Position numbers and translations under genes: made by a program
The notes under the pieces: model-generated
The model's input: the letters and a program-made list of their open reading frames with translations, nothing else
Told to the model about the DNA's origin: nothing
The model's database searches: none
Shown: piece after piece, positions 1 through 10,826 of the stretch
How positions within the stretch are numbered: the first letter of the stretch is position 1
Layout of the letters: each line of letters begins with the position of its first letter
NCBI GenBank assembly: GCA_037833965.1
Contig: AP031352.1
Location: 6,304,501 to 6,368,500 of the forward strand
Direction of reading: 5' to 3'
DNA from: Marchantia polymorpha subsp. ruderalis
Lineage: Eukaryota; Streptophyta; Marchantiopsida; Marchantiales; Marchantiaceae
DNA length: 64,000 bases

Positions 1-464
1 GGACCCTTTCCCGGTGGGATCAATCTTTACTTGGTTCAAGTTTCAAATACTTCTGGGGAAGGAAGCAGCAATGGAGCTGGGACAACAACCCATTCTAAAC
101 CTGTGGATATTAGCTGTCCACGGAAACTGCTTCTGTGGGCCTTCACTCTGGTTCATGGTCGCACAGGAAGTGTTGCAGAGGCTGTGAAGTATTGCGAGGA
201 GCAGGCAAAGGTCCCTTTCAGTTTTCCAACTTTTGCTAATAAGTGATCATTAATGCGAAGTCTTAAACGTATTGTGTGCTACTATGTTGTAGAATAACAA
301 ATTCCAGTGTTTTTAACTTTGGATGACTTATGCGTGGAAAGGATCTGAGTTTTTGTTCCCTCGTTTGTTTTCTTGTTACTGTGCAGCCCAGATTAAAAAG
401 AGCTCCAGTAAGTGGTGTTCTACATACATCACCTTCTGCAGTTCTGATTAATAGTCACGGTTGA
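1..464 (+). CDS. C-terminal end of a plant protein, possibly calcineurin-binding/CABIN1-like (partial)
   Basis: The frame is open from base 1, so the gene enters from the left edge. Exon A is 1-210 and ends in phase 0 after CEEQAK. The following GTCCCT is a weak donor. Exon B is 387-464, after a pyrimidine-rich acceptor (TTCTTGTTACTGTGCAG), and adds 25 codons rich in Lys/Arg and Ser before TGA at 462-464. The visible part has a Ser/Gly/Thr-rich linker followed by a hydrophobic, helical segment (RKLLLWAFTLVHGR). Wording of this kind, ending in a 'KYCEE.AK' helix and a basic tail, reminds me of the C-terminus of plant CABIN1/calcineurin-binding protein 1 homologues. That is from memory and not checked. 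Without the splice the frame would stop at 244-246. Coding status is fairly secure; identity is tentative. Confidence 0.5.
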
Positions 465-1084
465 TGTTCTTGTGAATGTCAACTTTGACAGTTCATAGTG
501 GTGCGGCCACAGCACAAGTCTTCCACACTGAGACATAAAATGGGTACTAGTCCTTCTTTCACTCTTATTCATATCAGAATTAGTCCACTGTACCCTAGTG
601 TGTCTACTTGCTTAGAGGGATTTGTTTGGACTCCAACATCTGGCAACTTGTCTCACTTGAGTAAAGTTTTAGGACCGCATCTAAATCATCATTAGAACGT
701 TTGTTTCTTGCATAGAACATTGTTACATACTCATCTTTCTCCAAAGGGGTAATTCTCCAGCCACAACTGCGGGGCTATTCTGCCCTTTCCCATTCAGCCG
801 CCAGCTTTTTCAAACTTCCATTTAGGCAGGAGCAGGATACTCTGCATCGTGCCTAAATATATACCGTGCCTTCTTGACCGCAAGCCCTCTTTCTTGAAAG
901 GTGATGTTACGAGAAGTTATTTGTCAAGAGGAGATATAGAGAACTCGCTATTGATAGAGGAAAGTTTTGCATCCAATAGAAATCAGACCTTATTATGGAA
1001 CTATCATTTTGCTCCTGAACTTTATGAGACAGCAATGCATTGGGTATGCTAATTGAGTGGAAGTCATAACTTCACTAGTAAAGC
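465..1084. other. 3' flank / intergenic, no gene seen
   Basis: This presumably contains the 3' untranslated region of the gene at the left edge. Short open frames at 498-695 and 849-1052 have no recognisable motifs, no splice support and no similarity to a family I know. Nothing else is seen before the copia fragment. Confidence 0.4.
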
Positions 1085-2300
1085 GCTCACTAGTAATCAG
1101 ATCTGCTCAAGAATCTTATGAGAGTCTTTTCGCTGTAACCGATATCCTTTGGCTGTAGGAGAATAACCAAGGAAAACACATTCTACACTCTTGGGGTCAA
1201 TCTTACCCTGATGGCCTTTTTCAATATGGGCAAAGGCAGTACATCCAAAAACTTGTAAGTGGTTAGATCAGGCTTCTGTCCATGCCAAAGTTCGTAAGGG
1301 GTTTTGTCATTGGGTAGAGCCTTAGATGGAGATCTGCTCTGTAAGTAAACAGCGGTATGGATGGCTTCGCCCCCAATAACCATGAGAAAGACCAGGATGT
1401 GTCAACATAGCTACAACTGAATCGATCAAAGTGCGATTCTTCCGTTCAGCTACTCCGTTTTGTTCGGGAGTATCAGGAATAGAAAATTGGCGTTGAATAC
1501 CATTAAGCGTACAAAATTCAGTAAAAGCTCGAGATTTGTATTCAAGAGCGTTATCTGATCGCAAAGCTTTGATGCGCTTGTTCAGGTAATTTTCAGTCAT
1601 CAATTTAAATTCCTGAAACTTGGCAAAGGCTTCAGACTTCTTGTGTATCAAATACACATGCGTATATCGTGAAAGGTCATCAATAAATGTTATGAAATAT
1701 TTACATCCAGAGAATGTTTGAGTTCTCAGAGAGCCACATATATCTGTGTGCAATAGATTAAGAAGGTCTATAGCACGAGTGGCTCCTTTGCTTGGGAATT
1801 TAGCTCTGGTAGACTTCCCTAGAGCACATGAAGTGCAAAAAGGGAGAGTTCGAAAAGAACATTTATCTAACCCGTGCACCATATGATGTTGTTTCAATTG
1901 CTGAATCCTTGGAAGACTCCTATGGCCGAGCTTTAGATGCCATTGATAGGTGTTCAGCTCTTCATTGATGGAAGCCAAACAACTAACATTGACAGAATTG
2001 ACGAAGAATTCTGTCAGCTATTATTAATAGAAGAATAAGTTGTGCCCAGCTTGAAAAGTTTGTTAGAACTGATACAATGATATGACCCATCTTGTCTATC
2101 AAGATGCATTGATCAGGTTGAACCAGTAGACTCCCCTTTGGAGAACAAGCTGATGTATAGAAAATAAATTCTTTCTGAGAGCATGGAGAACAAGCTGATG
2201 TATAGAAAATAAATTCTTTCTGAGAGCAGGGACATGTAGGACATCAGGTATGATCCTTTCCACACTGAGACAACACTGGAATGCAAGGAGGCCAGGCACA
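1085..2300 (-). pseudogene. Decayed Ty1/copia retrotransposon fragment (protease end, GAG-pre-integrase, integrase core)
   Basis: On the minus strand the order is copia-like. From 2300 to 2099 comes the end of the protease region (VLHVPALRKNLFSIHQLV). From 1978 to about 1322 comes a GAG-pre-integrase zinc-binding segment (WHLKLGH...CTSCALGK) followed by an integrase core. The catalytic pattern is visible as HTDICG, then FIDDLSRYTHVY, then RSDNALEY, then TPEQNGVAERKNRTL. The frame then breaks: after about 1260 the expected 'VFGC..F.HI' and 'VFLGYS..AKGYR' motifs continue in a different frame down to about 1085, where homology stops. Gag, reverse transcriptase, RNase H and both LTRs are not seen, so this is a truncated, frameshifted remnant unable to move by itself. 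Another frame break lies between 2099 and 1978. Confidence 0.88.
2140..2228. repeat. 45-bp tandem duplication inside the copia remnant
   Basis: Two nearly identical copies of a 45-bp unit start at GGAGAACAAGC, at 2140 and 2185. The period is divisible by three, so on the minus strand the duplication repeats a 15-residue segment (LRKNLFSIHQLVL) of the protease-end region without changing the frame. Confidence 0.9.
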
Positions 2301-2531
2301 GGAATTTAGTTCTAAGGAAGGTTTGATTACTAGAGTTGTCATAATACAGGTCCCGGATCAGGGGTTAAATACCCAATCCGAGTTCACAAGGGATGTGTCC
2401 TTCCAAAGGGACACAACGCCCACAGTGGATCACACCCACAGAACATCTCAGTCCTAACTATAAGGACTGTATCTGCACTTGTGCGCACAGACGTGAAGTA
2501 GGGAGTATAACTGTATTTTAAGATAATTAGA

Positions 2532-2564
2532 ATGTACGAATGCTCTACGTGAGCATTCGTACAT
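2532..2564. repeat. Perfect 14-bp inverted repeat with 5-nt loop
   Basis: The left arm ATGTACGAATGCTC (2532-2545) and right arm GAGCATTCGTACAT (2551-2564) are exact reverse complements around the loop TACGT. It lies about 230 bp beyond the copia remnant. It belongs to the same size class (13-15-bp stem, short loop) as hairpins near 41.3, 43.0 and 53.0 kb. Confidence 0.92.
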
Positions 2565-4828
2565 GCTGATCCTTAGCTATATATTTAGTTCCAGAGTAGA
2601 AATAACAATTTGCGTATCGTTAATCGTACATACTTCTGCACCGATATATGTTATTATTTGTGCTTGTAGGTCATGGTCATATACAAAAGCATGCTTCGAC
2701 TCTTCACAAATGCACTCTGCGAGAATTGCGGCCCGAGCCACACGGTAGATGTCCTGCTTTCTAAAATTGTCAATTGATGTTGCTGATGTGAATATTGTCT
2801 TCTGTTTGCTTCCACCACAGCAGAGGGTTCAGTCGCTCAGTTCATCCACCCAGCGGCAAGAAGGTTTTTGCCGGGGCCAATGAAGTGGTGTAGTACACGA
2901 ACTGCAGCGGCATAATTGCTCGGCGTTTTGCCACTTGTACTCAGAATGTAAAAGAAGACATGACAGCATGCACATTCGAAGACGTCTTCGGCACAGATCC
3001 AAATCACACGTGGTTGGGGATTCAAATTCCGTTGGAAGCAAGTGTAAAGTAAAGTGCTGTGCAGTGTAAAGTAGCATGCTTTAAGGTGATAACGGGCATC
3101 CAGCTTTGGTGCAAGATCTAAATTATGAGCTCAAGCTACACTGTTCCTCACAGTTATCGCCCTGTAAGGTACGCTTGAATGTTTATTCACTGGTCGTTAA
3201 GTTTTCGTTTTCATCTATGCAGTCTCATGTACGAAGCATGTAGAGAGCCAGAGATTCTTTCCCATAGATATCAATACTGAGTCTTTGATGTGTGTAGGAT
3301 GAATCATCTCAATCCGTAGACCTTACTGACTCCTGAAGAGTATATACACGTATACTGAACATCGATTGATAAACCGTTCTATGCAGCTGACCTATCATCC
3401 CGGGCTATGTCCATCTTTGTATTTTCAAAATTCCCGCTAAATGATGTATCATGTACATCTCGGAGCAACTATGGAAGGAGCTGGAGCTTTGAAGTCCTAT
3501 TCATCCAAACGTCTTGACAGTGATGAACCTATTCTGGTCCTGGACCGGAAGACAGGAATATCACTGCAAGTCATCCAAGTCTATGCCCGTCCTCGCCTTA
3601 GGTGTTGGTTCCAAGGCACTGCCGTGCTCCCTGATCGGTGCCTTTCACATTCGATGATACTTTGTAAGATCCAAAACATCGAGTTGTATATTTAGTTCGA
3701 GGCTGAAGTGTGGTGCGTTTCTCTAGAGTTCTGTACCAATTGTAGAGTTAGCTTCAAAGGGTGGGTAGCACCCTAAATCAGTCTCAATAAGAGAGAAATA
3801 CAACATGTAGATCTAGAAGGAAATTTCATTCATTTTGTATGAAATAGGACGGTGTGAAAACAAGTCTTGTGCAATTATTGCTCGAGCTGATTAGTAAAAA
3901 CTGCGTTTTGCATGACGATGTCCACTTTCAGCGGTCTACACTTAATTTGCTGTGAGATGCTCAATGCCACGTGTCAGTGGAGTCCTCTCATTGTTTACTA
4001 TTTACACTAGAGGGTCTGTGGTTCCCTACAGACGTCACTATTTTTGGTTCAGTTATTTTTCCACGCCATAGAGCTCTTCACACACGTTACATACGTGGAA
4101 GCTTATGACTATCGATCGTGTCCAACATTCACCTACTCAGAGACTCACTTAACAATTTCTCACATCTCAAAAGCTCAAGGTTCTGTTAGCGAAGGTACGT
4201 CCAGAAATATAAGGACTTCATTCACCAACCAATCACCGTATGGTAATCATGGGTTTCTTTTCTCCATGTTCTTACTAATCTTCTCCTGCTACTTATAAAG
4301 ATTACATCAACACACCAAATAGACCCCACGTTGAGGAGTCAGCAAGGTCTCGTTTGTACGAGGCACGCACCCGTAAAGGATTCATGGTTTTCGTCAAGGG
4401 TTACTTCATCCGCCAATATTGGCATTCGCAATGGCGACAATGATCCCGTCGTGGTAGTGAACCCTACGATTTCGACCAAAATCTGAAGCTATTTAAACTT
4501 CAATGGAGGACACGAATCAACAATGTGTCTACTGCATTGTCTATGCAAGGATTTGCGTAGACGAAGCAGATTTGCCTACAAATCTGGTCTCCCAACTCAG
4601 GGTGTACTGAGAATGTCGTAACCGGGAGATGAATCTCCGATAGAGGCAACGACAAGAACAACTCTGTACGGTCACGTTCTTCTGTCGACCATGGTTCTTT
4701 TCATTCTCACCGAATTGCATTTGATTGAGTTCTCCTTGGCTTCATACCGTCTCGTGTCACCGATAGGAAGCTGGCTGCATCAACTAGGAATTGTCTGTGA
4801 CGGAAGTGGTCCACCGCAGCTCGCTTCT
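2565..4828. other. Intergenic, no supported gene
   Basis: Only short open frames without motifs occur here (for example 3441-3695 plus and 2829-3077 minus). No splice-compatible chain, transposon protein or RNA gene was recognised. The part from 2300 to 2500 carries two small palindromes (GTGTCC...GGACAC, AGTCCT...AGGACT) and may be outlying retroelement sequence. Confidence 0.4.
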
Positions 4829-5691
4829 CTACTGCTGAAGGTCTTTGGAATTAGATACGTCCTTGAATGACTTAGAAGTGGCTGTCAAAACTGTGGGCTT
4901 CAAACGCTGTATCTTGTCGGCGGAAGCCCGTCTCTCGATGCCCGTTTTGACTTGATCAATCGAGCTTTTGAATGTTACAGTATCGTGCTGCATCTGTGAC
5001 AGATCTTTCCCAAGATTCTCAAAACTTTCCATGAATTTTTTGTTTATTTCTTCTTGTTTATTCTTCCATCCCTCCATCGCTTCAGTCAATAGCCGGAGAC
5101 TCTCTGGCTCTATAATGTCCACAATTATCGACAATCACAGATGAGAGATTGCTCTGGTACAAAAACCGTGCGCTTCTTTATGACCTGTAGAAGTTTCGTT
5201 TATAATATAGATAAAAGTGAAAATTAGTGGTGCCGCAGAAAATCCTGAAGTTTCCACGACACGAGACTCGAATTGTAACTTTATCAAAACTCGATGTGGA
5301 CATCTGAACTTGATCTGATTTCTCTGCCTCGAGAGGAGCACATCCTTCTCGATCCAAAAAAGTTGGAAAGCACGACTGCAAATTTAACGTCGAGTCTAGA
5401 GCGTGCGTCGCTCTTAGATCGGGAAATTTGAGGAGCATGGGAAGTGGGAGTGATGCGAGAGAAACTCGTGAATCAGAGTCGGTAAGAGAAGAGCACAGTC
5501 AAGACGACTAGAATCTTACAGAACCGGTGTTCACCTTTCTTTTTCCAACCACCTTCCGGGGTCCCATCTCCTGGAGCTGGAGCTGGTGCTGGCGGCAGGT
5601 TAGAAGAAGATCCCACGTCTTTGGAAGATGAAACTGCTGGCGAGTCCCCTACTCCTAAATTGGCTTTTCCACTTCCCTGGATTTCTTCCAT
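4829..5691 (-). CDS. Hypothetical 145-aa protein with Pro/Ala-rich N-terminus and coiled-coil C-terminus (two exons)
   Basis: Exon 1 is 5691-5535, starting at ATG (5691-5689). It encodes a low-complexity stretch rich in Ser, Gly, Pro and Ala (PPAPAPAPGDG, about residues 33-43) and ends in AAAG before GTGAAC. Exon 2 is 5109-4829, after the acceptor ATTATAG. Both junctions are phase 1 and the join restores one frame of 145 codons, which is the main reason to believe the model. Exon 2 is strongly helical and charged (WKNKQEEINKKFMESFENLGKDL, positions roughly 63-85), consistent with a coiled coil, and ends in a Ser/Lys-rich tail. A stop lies just upstream of the exon 2 frame, so splicing is required. 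I do not recognise the family. No membrane segment or targeting peptide is apparent, and a role in a small helical complex would be a guess. Confidence 0.5.
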
Positions 5692-7161
5692 CTTCTAAAA
5701 AGTCAACACAGTTCGTTGAATCGATTCAGAACGATAACAGAACTTCGCACATAGCCCACTCAATCAGAGCTCTACTCCCTCTGCAGACACTCATTACTCA
5801 TGCCACTTTCGCTAGTCAAACACTTCCACCACCATAAATCATTCGTCCCCTCGAAAGCTCATGCTAAACTGAACATCGTAAGCACAAGACCCCGAGACAG
5901 ATGATTTCGAAATCCAGGGATATATCTTCGAGACGCTTCTAGGCAAACTTGGGAGTGATTGGAGAAACTTGAAGTGATGTGTGCTTCGAATCATCATACT
6001 GGACCACAACTGCTGATACACGAGAGGGCATCAATAATATGATTCGATGAGTCCTCTTCACAGATCTACTCTGATCAGAACTTGATTTGCGAGTTCAGAA
6101 GAGAAGCGATGAGTTGGTGCGAGAGAATTTACGACGCGTTAGGTACGTGTTGCAGGTATAGGAGGCGACTACTGTACAAGAATGGACCTACTTAACAACG
6201 ACGAAAGGCTTTGCAAACTTGAACGATCAACTCCAGCTTTCAGATGGACTGTAACCAACGTGGATAGTACCTACAATTCATGTAAACCAGCACGAAAAAT
6301 CGAACGGTTTGTTCGCCCTGACGAACTTCACTACGAGAATTTTCCTACATTGATCAAGAGCTCAGAGTAGACATCTTCTCCCGCACCGTTGCTCCAGCAC
6401 GAGCCGCCGATTTTATGCCCCTTCGGCCCCTGTTACAGCTCCGCGTCAGCGCTGGTGTAGACCCGGACGAATCGTATATGAAACGAATGGCCTTGAAAGT
6501 TGGTGAAAGGTTGCATACAAACGAGCGGTTCGCTGCGACGAGATGGCCGTAGCGGTTCATCCGTCACTGCTGCCCTTTCACTGTAACTGACGAACCAAAA
6601 TTCCCTTCAACATGAACCAGCCCATGCCTTCCTCACTGTCATAAACTGCTTCGAACATCGCCTTCCGCTTCAGCTCCCTCTCATTTGAATACCATCTCCA
6701 AACAAAAGAGTCCAAGGACTTTTCATTGTTAGCTGTCTCTTCCTGGTAACTTATCATTCTTCATAACCCCTTAAGATAATCGCAAGACTCGTGTCGTAGA
6801 GAGAAGAATTGATTGATCACGAGAAGTTGATTAGAAGACTTTGGAACGAAAGGAGAGCAAGAGATGCAACGTAGAGTTGGATTCTCATAGCAAGAAAGAG
6901 GGGTTCGAAGATCTCGCGGTCATGCAGCCATAAGTTACTGATCCGACATCCAAAAAACATGCAAGTCAACCTCAGAGGCATTGGCCATCGTGACCTACGA
7001 AAGTAGGCAATTGAACGGCATAGGGAAAAACTGAAACCTTTACAAAGATGGTCCTACAAAATTGTGTGCCAGCCAGTGTACAGCCTGTATTGGGTAAGAT
7101 AATGTCTAGCCTTTTGAAACACCGTGTGAACAAGCTCGACACAAGTGTGACAAACTCTAGC
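5692..7161. other. Intergenic, no supported gene
   Basis: This holds the likely promoter and leader of the minus-strand coiled-coil gene and the 3' flank of the next minus-strand gene. An open frame at 6182-6370 (plus, 62 codons) and one at 6354-6560 (minus) lack motifs or splice partners. Confidence 0.35.
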
Positions 7162-8274
7162 TCACTTCTTCTCCTTCGACATCTTCCAGTCGCGATGAAG
7201 GTGCCCTCTTGACCAACCCAGCGCAGCACAAACTGCCACATTGCTGCCGGGCAAGTTTTCGCTTTCTAAGGCTTCCTTCATCTCTCCAAACGGAGAAGGT
7301 GACAACGAGCCCTCGTACTGGTCCATATAATCTCCGAAAATCTGTAAACACAATCAGCGAGATGTGAGTCCATCGACGAGGGCACGAGCCGAAATTAAAT
7401 CGAAGTGACCTCGGGAAGTTCCTCCATCCACCGAGTAGAGGAAAAGTGTACACGCATTTCTGAAAAATGAGATGAACTCAGTGCATTCATTACCTTGGTG
7501 CAAACATCCGCAATCTTGGCTTTCTCACTGGCAGTGATGGGATTAGCTTCCAATTGTTGTAATAATCCTTCGCGGAACTTTGCCGATTCCTGGATGGGCA
7601 ACAACAACCATTCAGACCGTCTATCCTCACAACTCACTTCAGACGATCCTGAACAACAACCTGGGACTCCTGAACATTGTGGAACCACGGCAGCTAATTG
7701 CCACTAGAGATCAAACCCTTCATCCCTGCGGCGGTTCACGATTCACAAGATTTATGGGAGTGTGTATACACTTCCAACGACGACCTCTTCACAAGCTGGT
7801 GAAAGAACAAACGTGGAGCATTGTAATGCTCGACGGCTGATCAGTCAAGGGGCGGAGTAGACAACACAAAGAGCTGGGAATAAAAGTTGATGCGGAAGAT
7901 TCCAGAGGTCCATAGCGATTCTTCCACACTTCGTCTCTGGACTAGGGAGCTGACAGATGATTTTCTTGTGCTGGAAGACGGTGGTCTAGGTCACAATGAG
8001 ACATTGAAGAAGAAGAGGATGGACGATGATCAGAGAAGGAGAAAAGAGCAGCAGCAAGCACCTGCACGGCGAAATCCGAGAGCTCGGCCACCGCAGCTTG
8101 TCGGGCGACGTGGGAGGAGGTTCGTTGGTGTTGGTGGCGCAGAGAATGGACGAAGCTGGACTTGAAGCTCACTCGCTGCTGGCCACATTGGACCTTCACG
8201 GCGCAGCGACTCGGCAAAGCGATGGCTGCCGACGACGCACAAACCAGACTCCCAGCACTCACGCACCCCGCCAT
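7162..8274 (-). CDS. Putative nuclear-encoded plastid protein, about 162 aa, family not identified (three exons)
   Basis: Exon 1 is 8274-8062: 71 codons starting MAGCVSAGSLVCASS, rich in Ser, Ala, Val, Arg and Gln and almost free of acidic residues before about residue 64, as expected for a chloroplast transit peptide. It ends CAG before GTGCTT. Exon 2 starts at 7589 after CCATCCAG and ends at 7494 (ACCAAG before GTAATG). Exon 3 is 7341-7162 after TTTACAG and ends at the stop. All three junctions are phase 0. The mature part has a helical segment (SAKFREGLLQQLEANP), then IFGDYMDQYEG and the motif EMKEALESENLPGSNVAV...AALGW, ending in a basic tail. An alternative keeps 7493-7410 as coding and uses a weaker donor (GTCACT), giving 190 aa. 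I recall similar 'F.EM..AL....LPG' wording in unnamed chloroplast proteins but cannot name one. Its start codon lies about 470 bp from the HMG-box array. Confidence 0.6.
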
Positions 8275-8740
8275 TTCTGATGCACACTCACTGGTCGACG
8301 CGAGGGGAGCACAATTCCAGCTCTCGTCGAATTTCTCTCGCGGTCGAATGCGTCGAGTACCGAACAAGTCCCTCGACTGCTGCGGGGAGGCGGGGGTAGA
8401 ACGGCCGGTGCGAATCGAAACGCAGCCAAGTGGATATCGATCGAATCTGCTCGAGTTTGTGCGCACAAACTTATCCTGCTTCGCGTGGGGCCCACACCAA
8501 CGGAGCGCCACCGTGCCATCGTCACTAGGATCTCGTCATTTGAGTATGAAACTCTCGACCACAAGGGTTTTGGGGTTTTTCGTGTAAATCCTCTCGACTC
8601 TCCTAAATAGTCAAGTCTTTCTTTCTATCTTAACACTGAATATATAAATAACCTGGCAAGACTAATCTTCCATATCGTCTTGTACTTCTCCAAGTTCTCG
8701 TCATTGTTTTCATTAATTTCGGATTGCTTTGATTTATCCG
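8275..8740. promoter_or_regulatory. Upstream region of the putative plastid gene, squeezed between its ATG and the HMG-box array
   Basis: About 470 bp separates the start codon (minus strand) from the nearest recognisable HMG-box repeat. Its first 300 bp are GC-rich and its remainder AT-rich. The promoter and leader of the minus-strand gene must lie here or within the array. No clear TATA box is identified. Open frames on either strand are shadows of the GC-rich part. Confidence 0.35.
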
Positions 8741-9238
8741 ATTACTCAAATATTAGTGGTAGTTATCTTCATCTTCTTGCTAGTGCTTGTTGCGAGAAGA
8801 CATACACTAATTGTACTCTTGCTTCTTTTGTTAATACTTGGTGACACTCTTGGCCTCAGAATGATCTTATTTAAATGACTTCTTGAACTCATCAGGTAAG
8901 TTGGTGGCCTTTCGTGGCCTTTTGGTTGGTTCAAATCTTGTGACCCGAAATAGGTTTATTCTATTCTTGCTTCTTCTGTTGAGCCTTGTCAATGTATGTT
9001 GCCTTATCAAATTCAGACATGTCTTTCCATATCTCTCCTCCGTCTTTGCCGCCACAACGACACACACTATCTCATAATCTTCCTTAAACAACATCTTGAA
9101 CTCATCAAGAAAGTTGGTGAACCCCTCGGTTGGTTCAAATCTTGTTCGCTAACATAAATTTATCGAACTCTTGCTTAATCTTTGAGCTTTGTCAATATAG
9201 GAAACCTTCTCAAATTTAGACATGTCAATCAATTTCTC

Positions 9239-9517
9239 TCATTCAACTTTGTCAACCATGATGACATCCTTTGTATCAAGATGATCTTCCTTAAGCGACT
9301 TCTTGAACTCATCAATAAAGATGAAAAAGGCAGTTGATGGCTTCTTCGGGTGATTCAAATCTTGTAAGATGACAGATTTATCATACTCTTGCTTGTTCTG
9401 TTGATACTTGGTAATGTAGGAAATCTTCTCAAATTCATACCTGTATTTTGATCTCTCAACTCCGGCTTTGCCAACCACGGTGACAACCTTGGTTTCTAGA
9501 TGATTATCCTTAAACAA
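9239..9517 (-). pseudogene. Best-preserved HMG-box stretch in the array (92-codon open frame)
   Basis: This frame crosses a unit junction. It begins in one unit (FKDNHLETKVVTVVGKAG), passes EFEKISYITKYQQNKQEYDKS, and enters the next unit with HPKKPSTAFFIFIDEFKKSL and KEDHLDTKD. It is the only unit where I see the full helix-1 start PKKPSTAFFIF typical of plant HMGB boxes. The neighbouring units lack about 10 nt at this place, and this unit is correspondingly longer (about 218 bp rather than 208). The open frame starts on a non-ATG codon in the list I used and has no upstream exon, so it is treated as a relic. Confidence 0.7.
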
Positions 9518-10826
9518 CTTCTTAAATTCATCAAGATAGATAGTGATATCTTTGGTTGGTCTGGATCTTGTAAGCTAACATAGATATATCGTACTCTTGC
9601 TTCTTCTGTTGAACTTTGGCAATGTAGGAATCTTATTCAAATTCATATATGTGAACTCATTTCTCTGCTCCGATTTTGCCAACTATGAAAACACGTTTGT
9701 TCTCGGAATGATCTCACTTAAACAAAGTATTGGAGTCATTAAGATATTTGGTGATTTCTTTGATTGTTTCAGGTCTTTTAAGTTGACATAGATTCATCGT
9801 ACTCTTGCTTCTTTTGTTGATTCTTGGCAATATAAAAAAACTTAAAAATTTAGATTTGTTTTTTTAATCTCTCTACTTTGGCTTTGCCAACCACAACGAC
9901 ATACTTGACTTTGGAATAAATTTCTCTAAACGACTTTGTACATTCATCAAGGCAGTTGATGACCTCTTTGGTCGGTTTTGGGTCTTGTAAGCTTACATAG
10001 ACTTATCGTATTCTTGCTTATTCTATTGAGTCTTGACAGTGTATGGATTTTTTTTAAATTCAGACATGTCTTTCCATTTCTCTCCTCCGATTTTGCCAAC
10101 AAGGATGACATCCTTGGTCTCAAAATGATCTTCCCTAAACAACTGCTTGAACTCATCAAGGCAGTTGATGAACTCTTTGATTGGATTGAGTCTTGTAAGC
10201 TAACATTAATTTATCATATTCTTGCTTCTTCTGTTGAGCATTGACAATGTAGGAGTACTTCTCAAATTTAGTCATGTCAGACCATTTCTCTCCTCCAGCT
10301 TTGCCAATCATGGTAACATACTTGGTCTAAGTATCTTCCTTCAACGACTTTTTGAACTTATAAAGAAAATTGAACGCCTCTTTGATTGATATGAGTCTTA
10401 TAAATTGACATAGACACATCAAACTCTTGCTTTTTTGTTAGTCAATGTAGGAAGTATTTTTGAAGTTAGACATGTTTTTTCATTTTTCTCCTCAGGCTTT
10501 GTCGACCATGATACAAATCTTATCCAATAATGATATTTCTTAGACAATTTCTTGAACTCATCAAGTCAATTGATGGTCTCATCTATTGGTTTATTGTTCT
10601 CTTGCTTCTTCGTTTGAACCTTGATAATGTAGGAAGACTTTTCAAATTCATATATGTTTTTTCAGTTTTATTTTTGGACTTTGCCAAACACGACCACAAT
10701 CTTGGTTCAAAATGAATTTCCTTAACGACTTCTTAAACTTAGTAGACTTTTTTGTTGGTTGAGACCTTGTAACCTGACATAGAATTTTTGTACTCTTGCT
10801 TCTTCTATTGAGTTTTGGCCATGTAT

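Noticed and set aside
7942..8511. 189-codon minus-strand frame read as one unspliced protein
   Set aside because: The internal ATG at 8274 begins a transit peptide and a good donor follows at 8062. The upstream extension and the Ser-run past the donor are not supported.
8600..8740. Possible acidic-tail coding remnant at the end of the HMG-box array
   Set aside because: A few Glu/Asp codons can be read on the minus strand near 8770, but stops surround them and no run long enough for an HMGB acidic tail is present.
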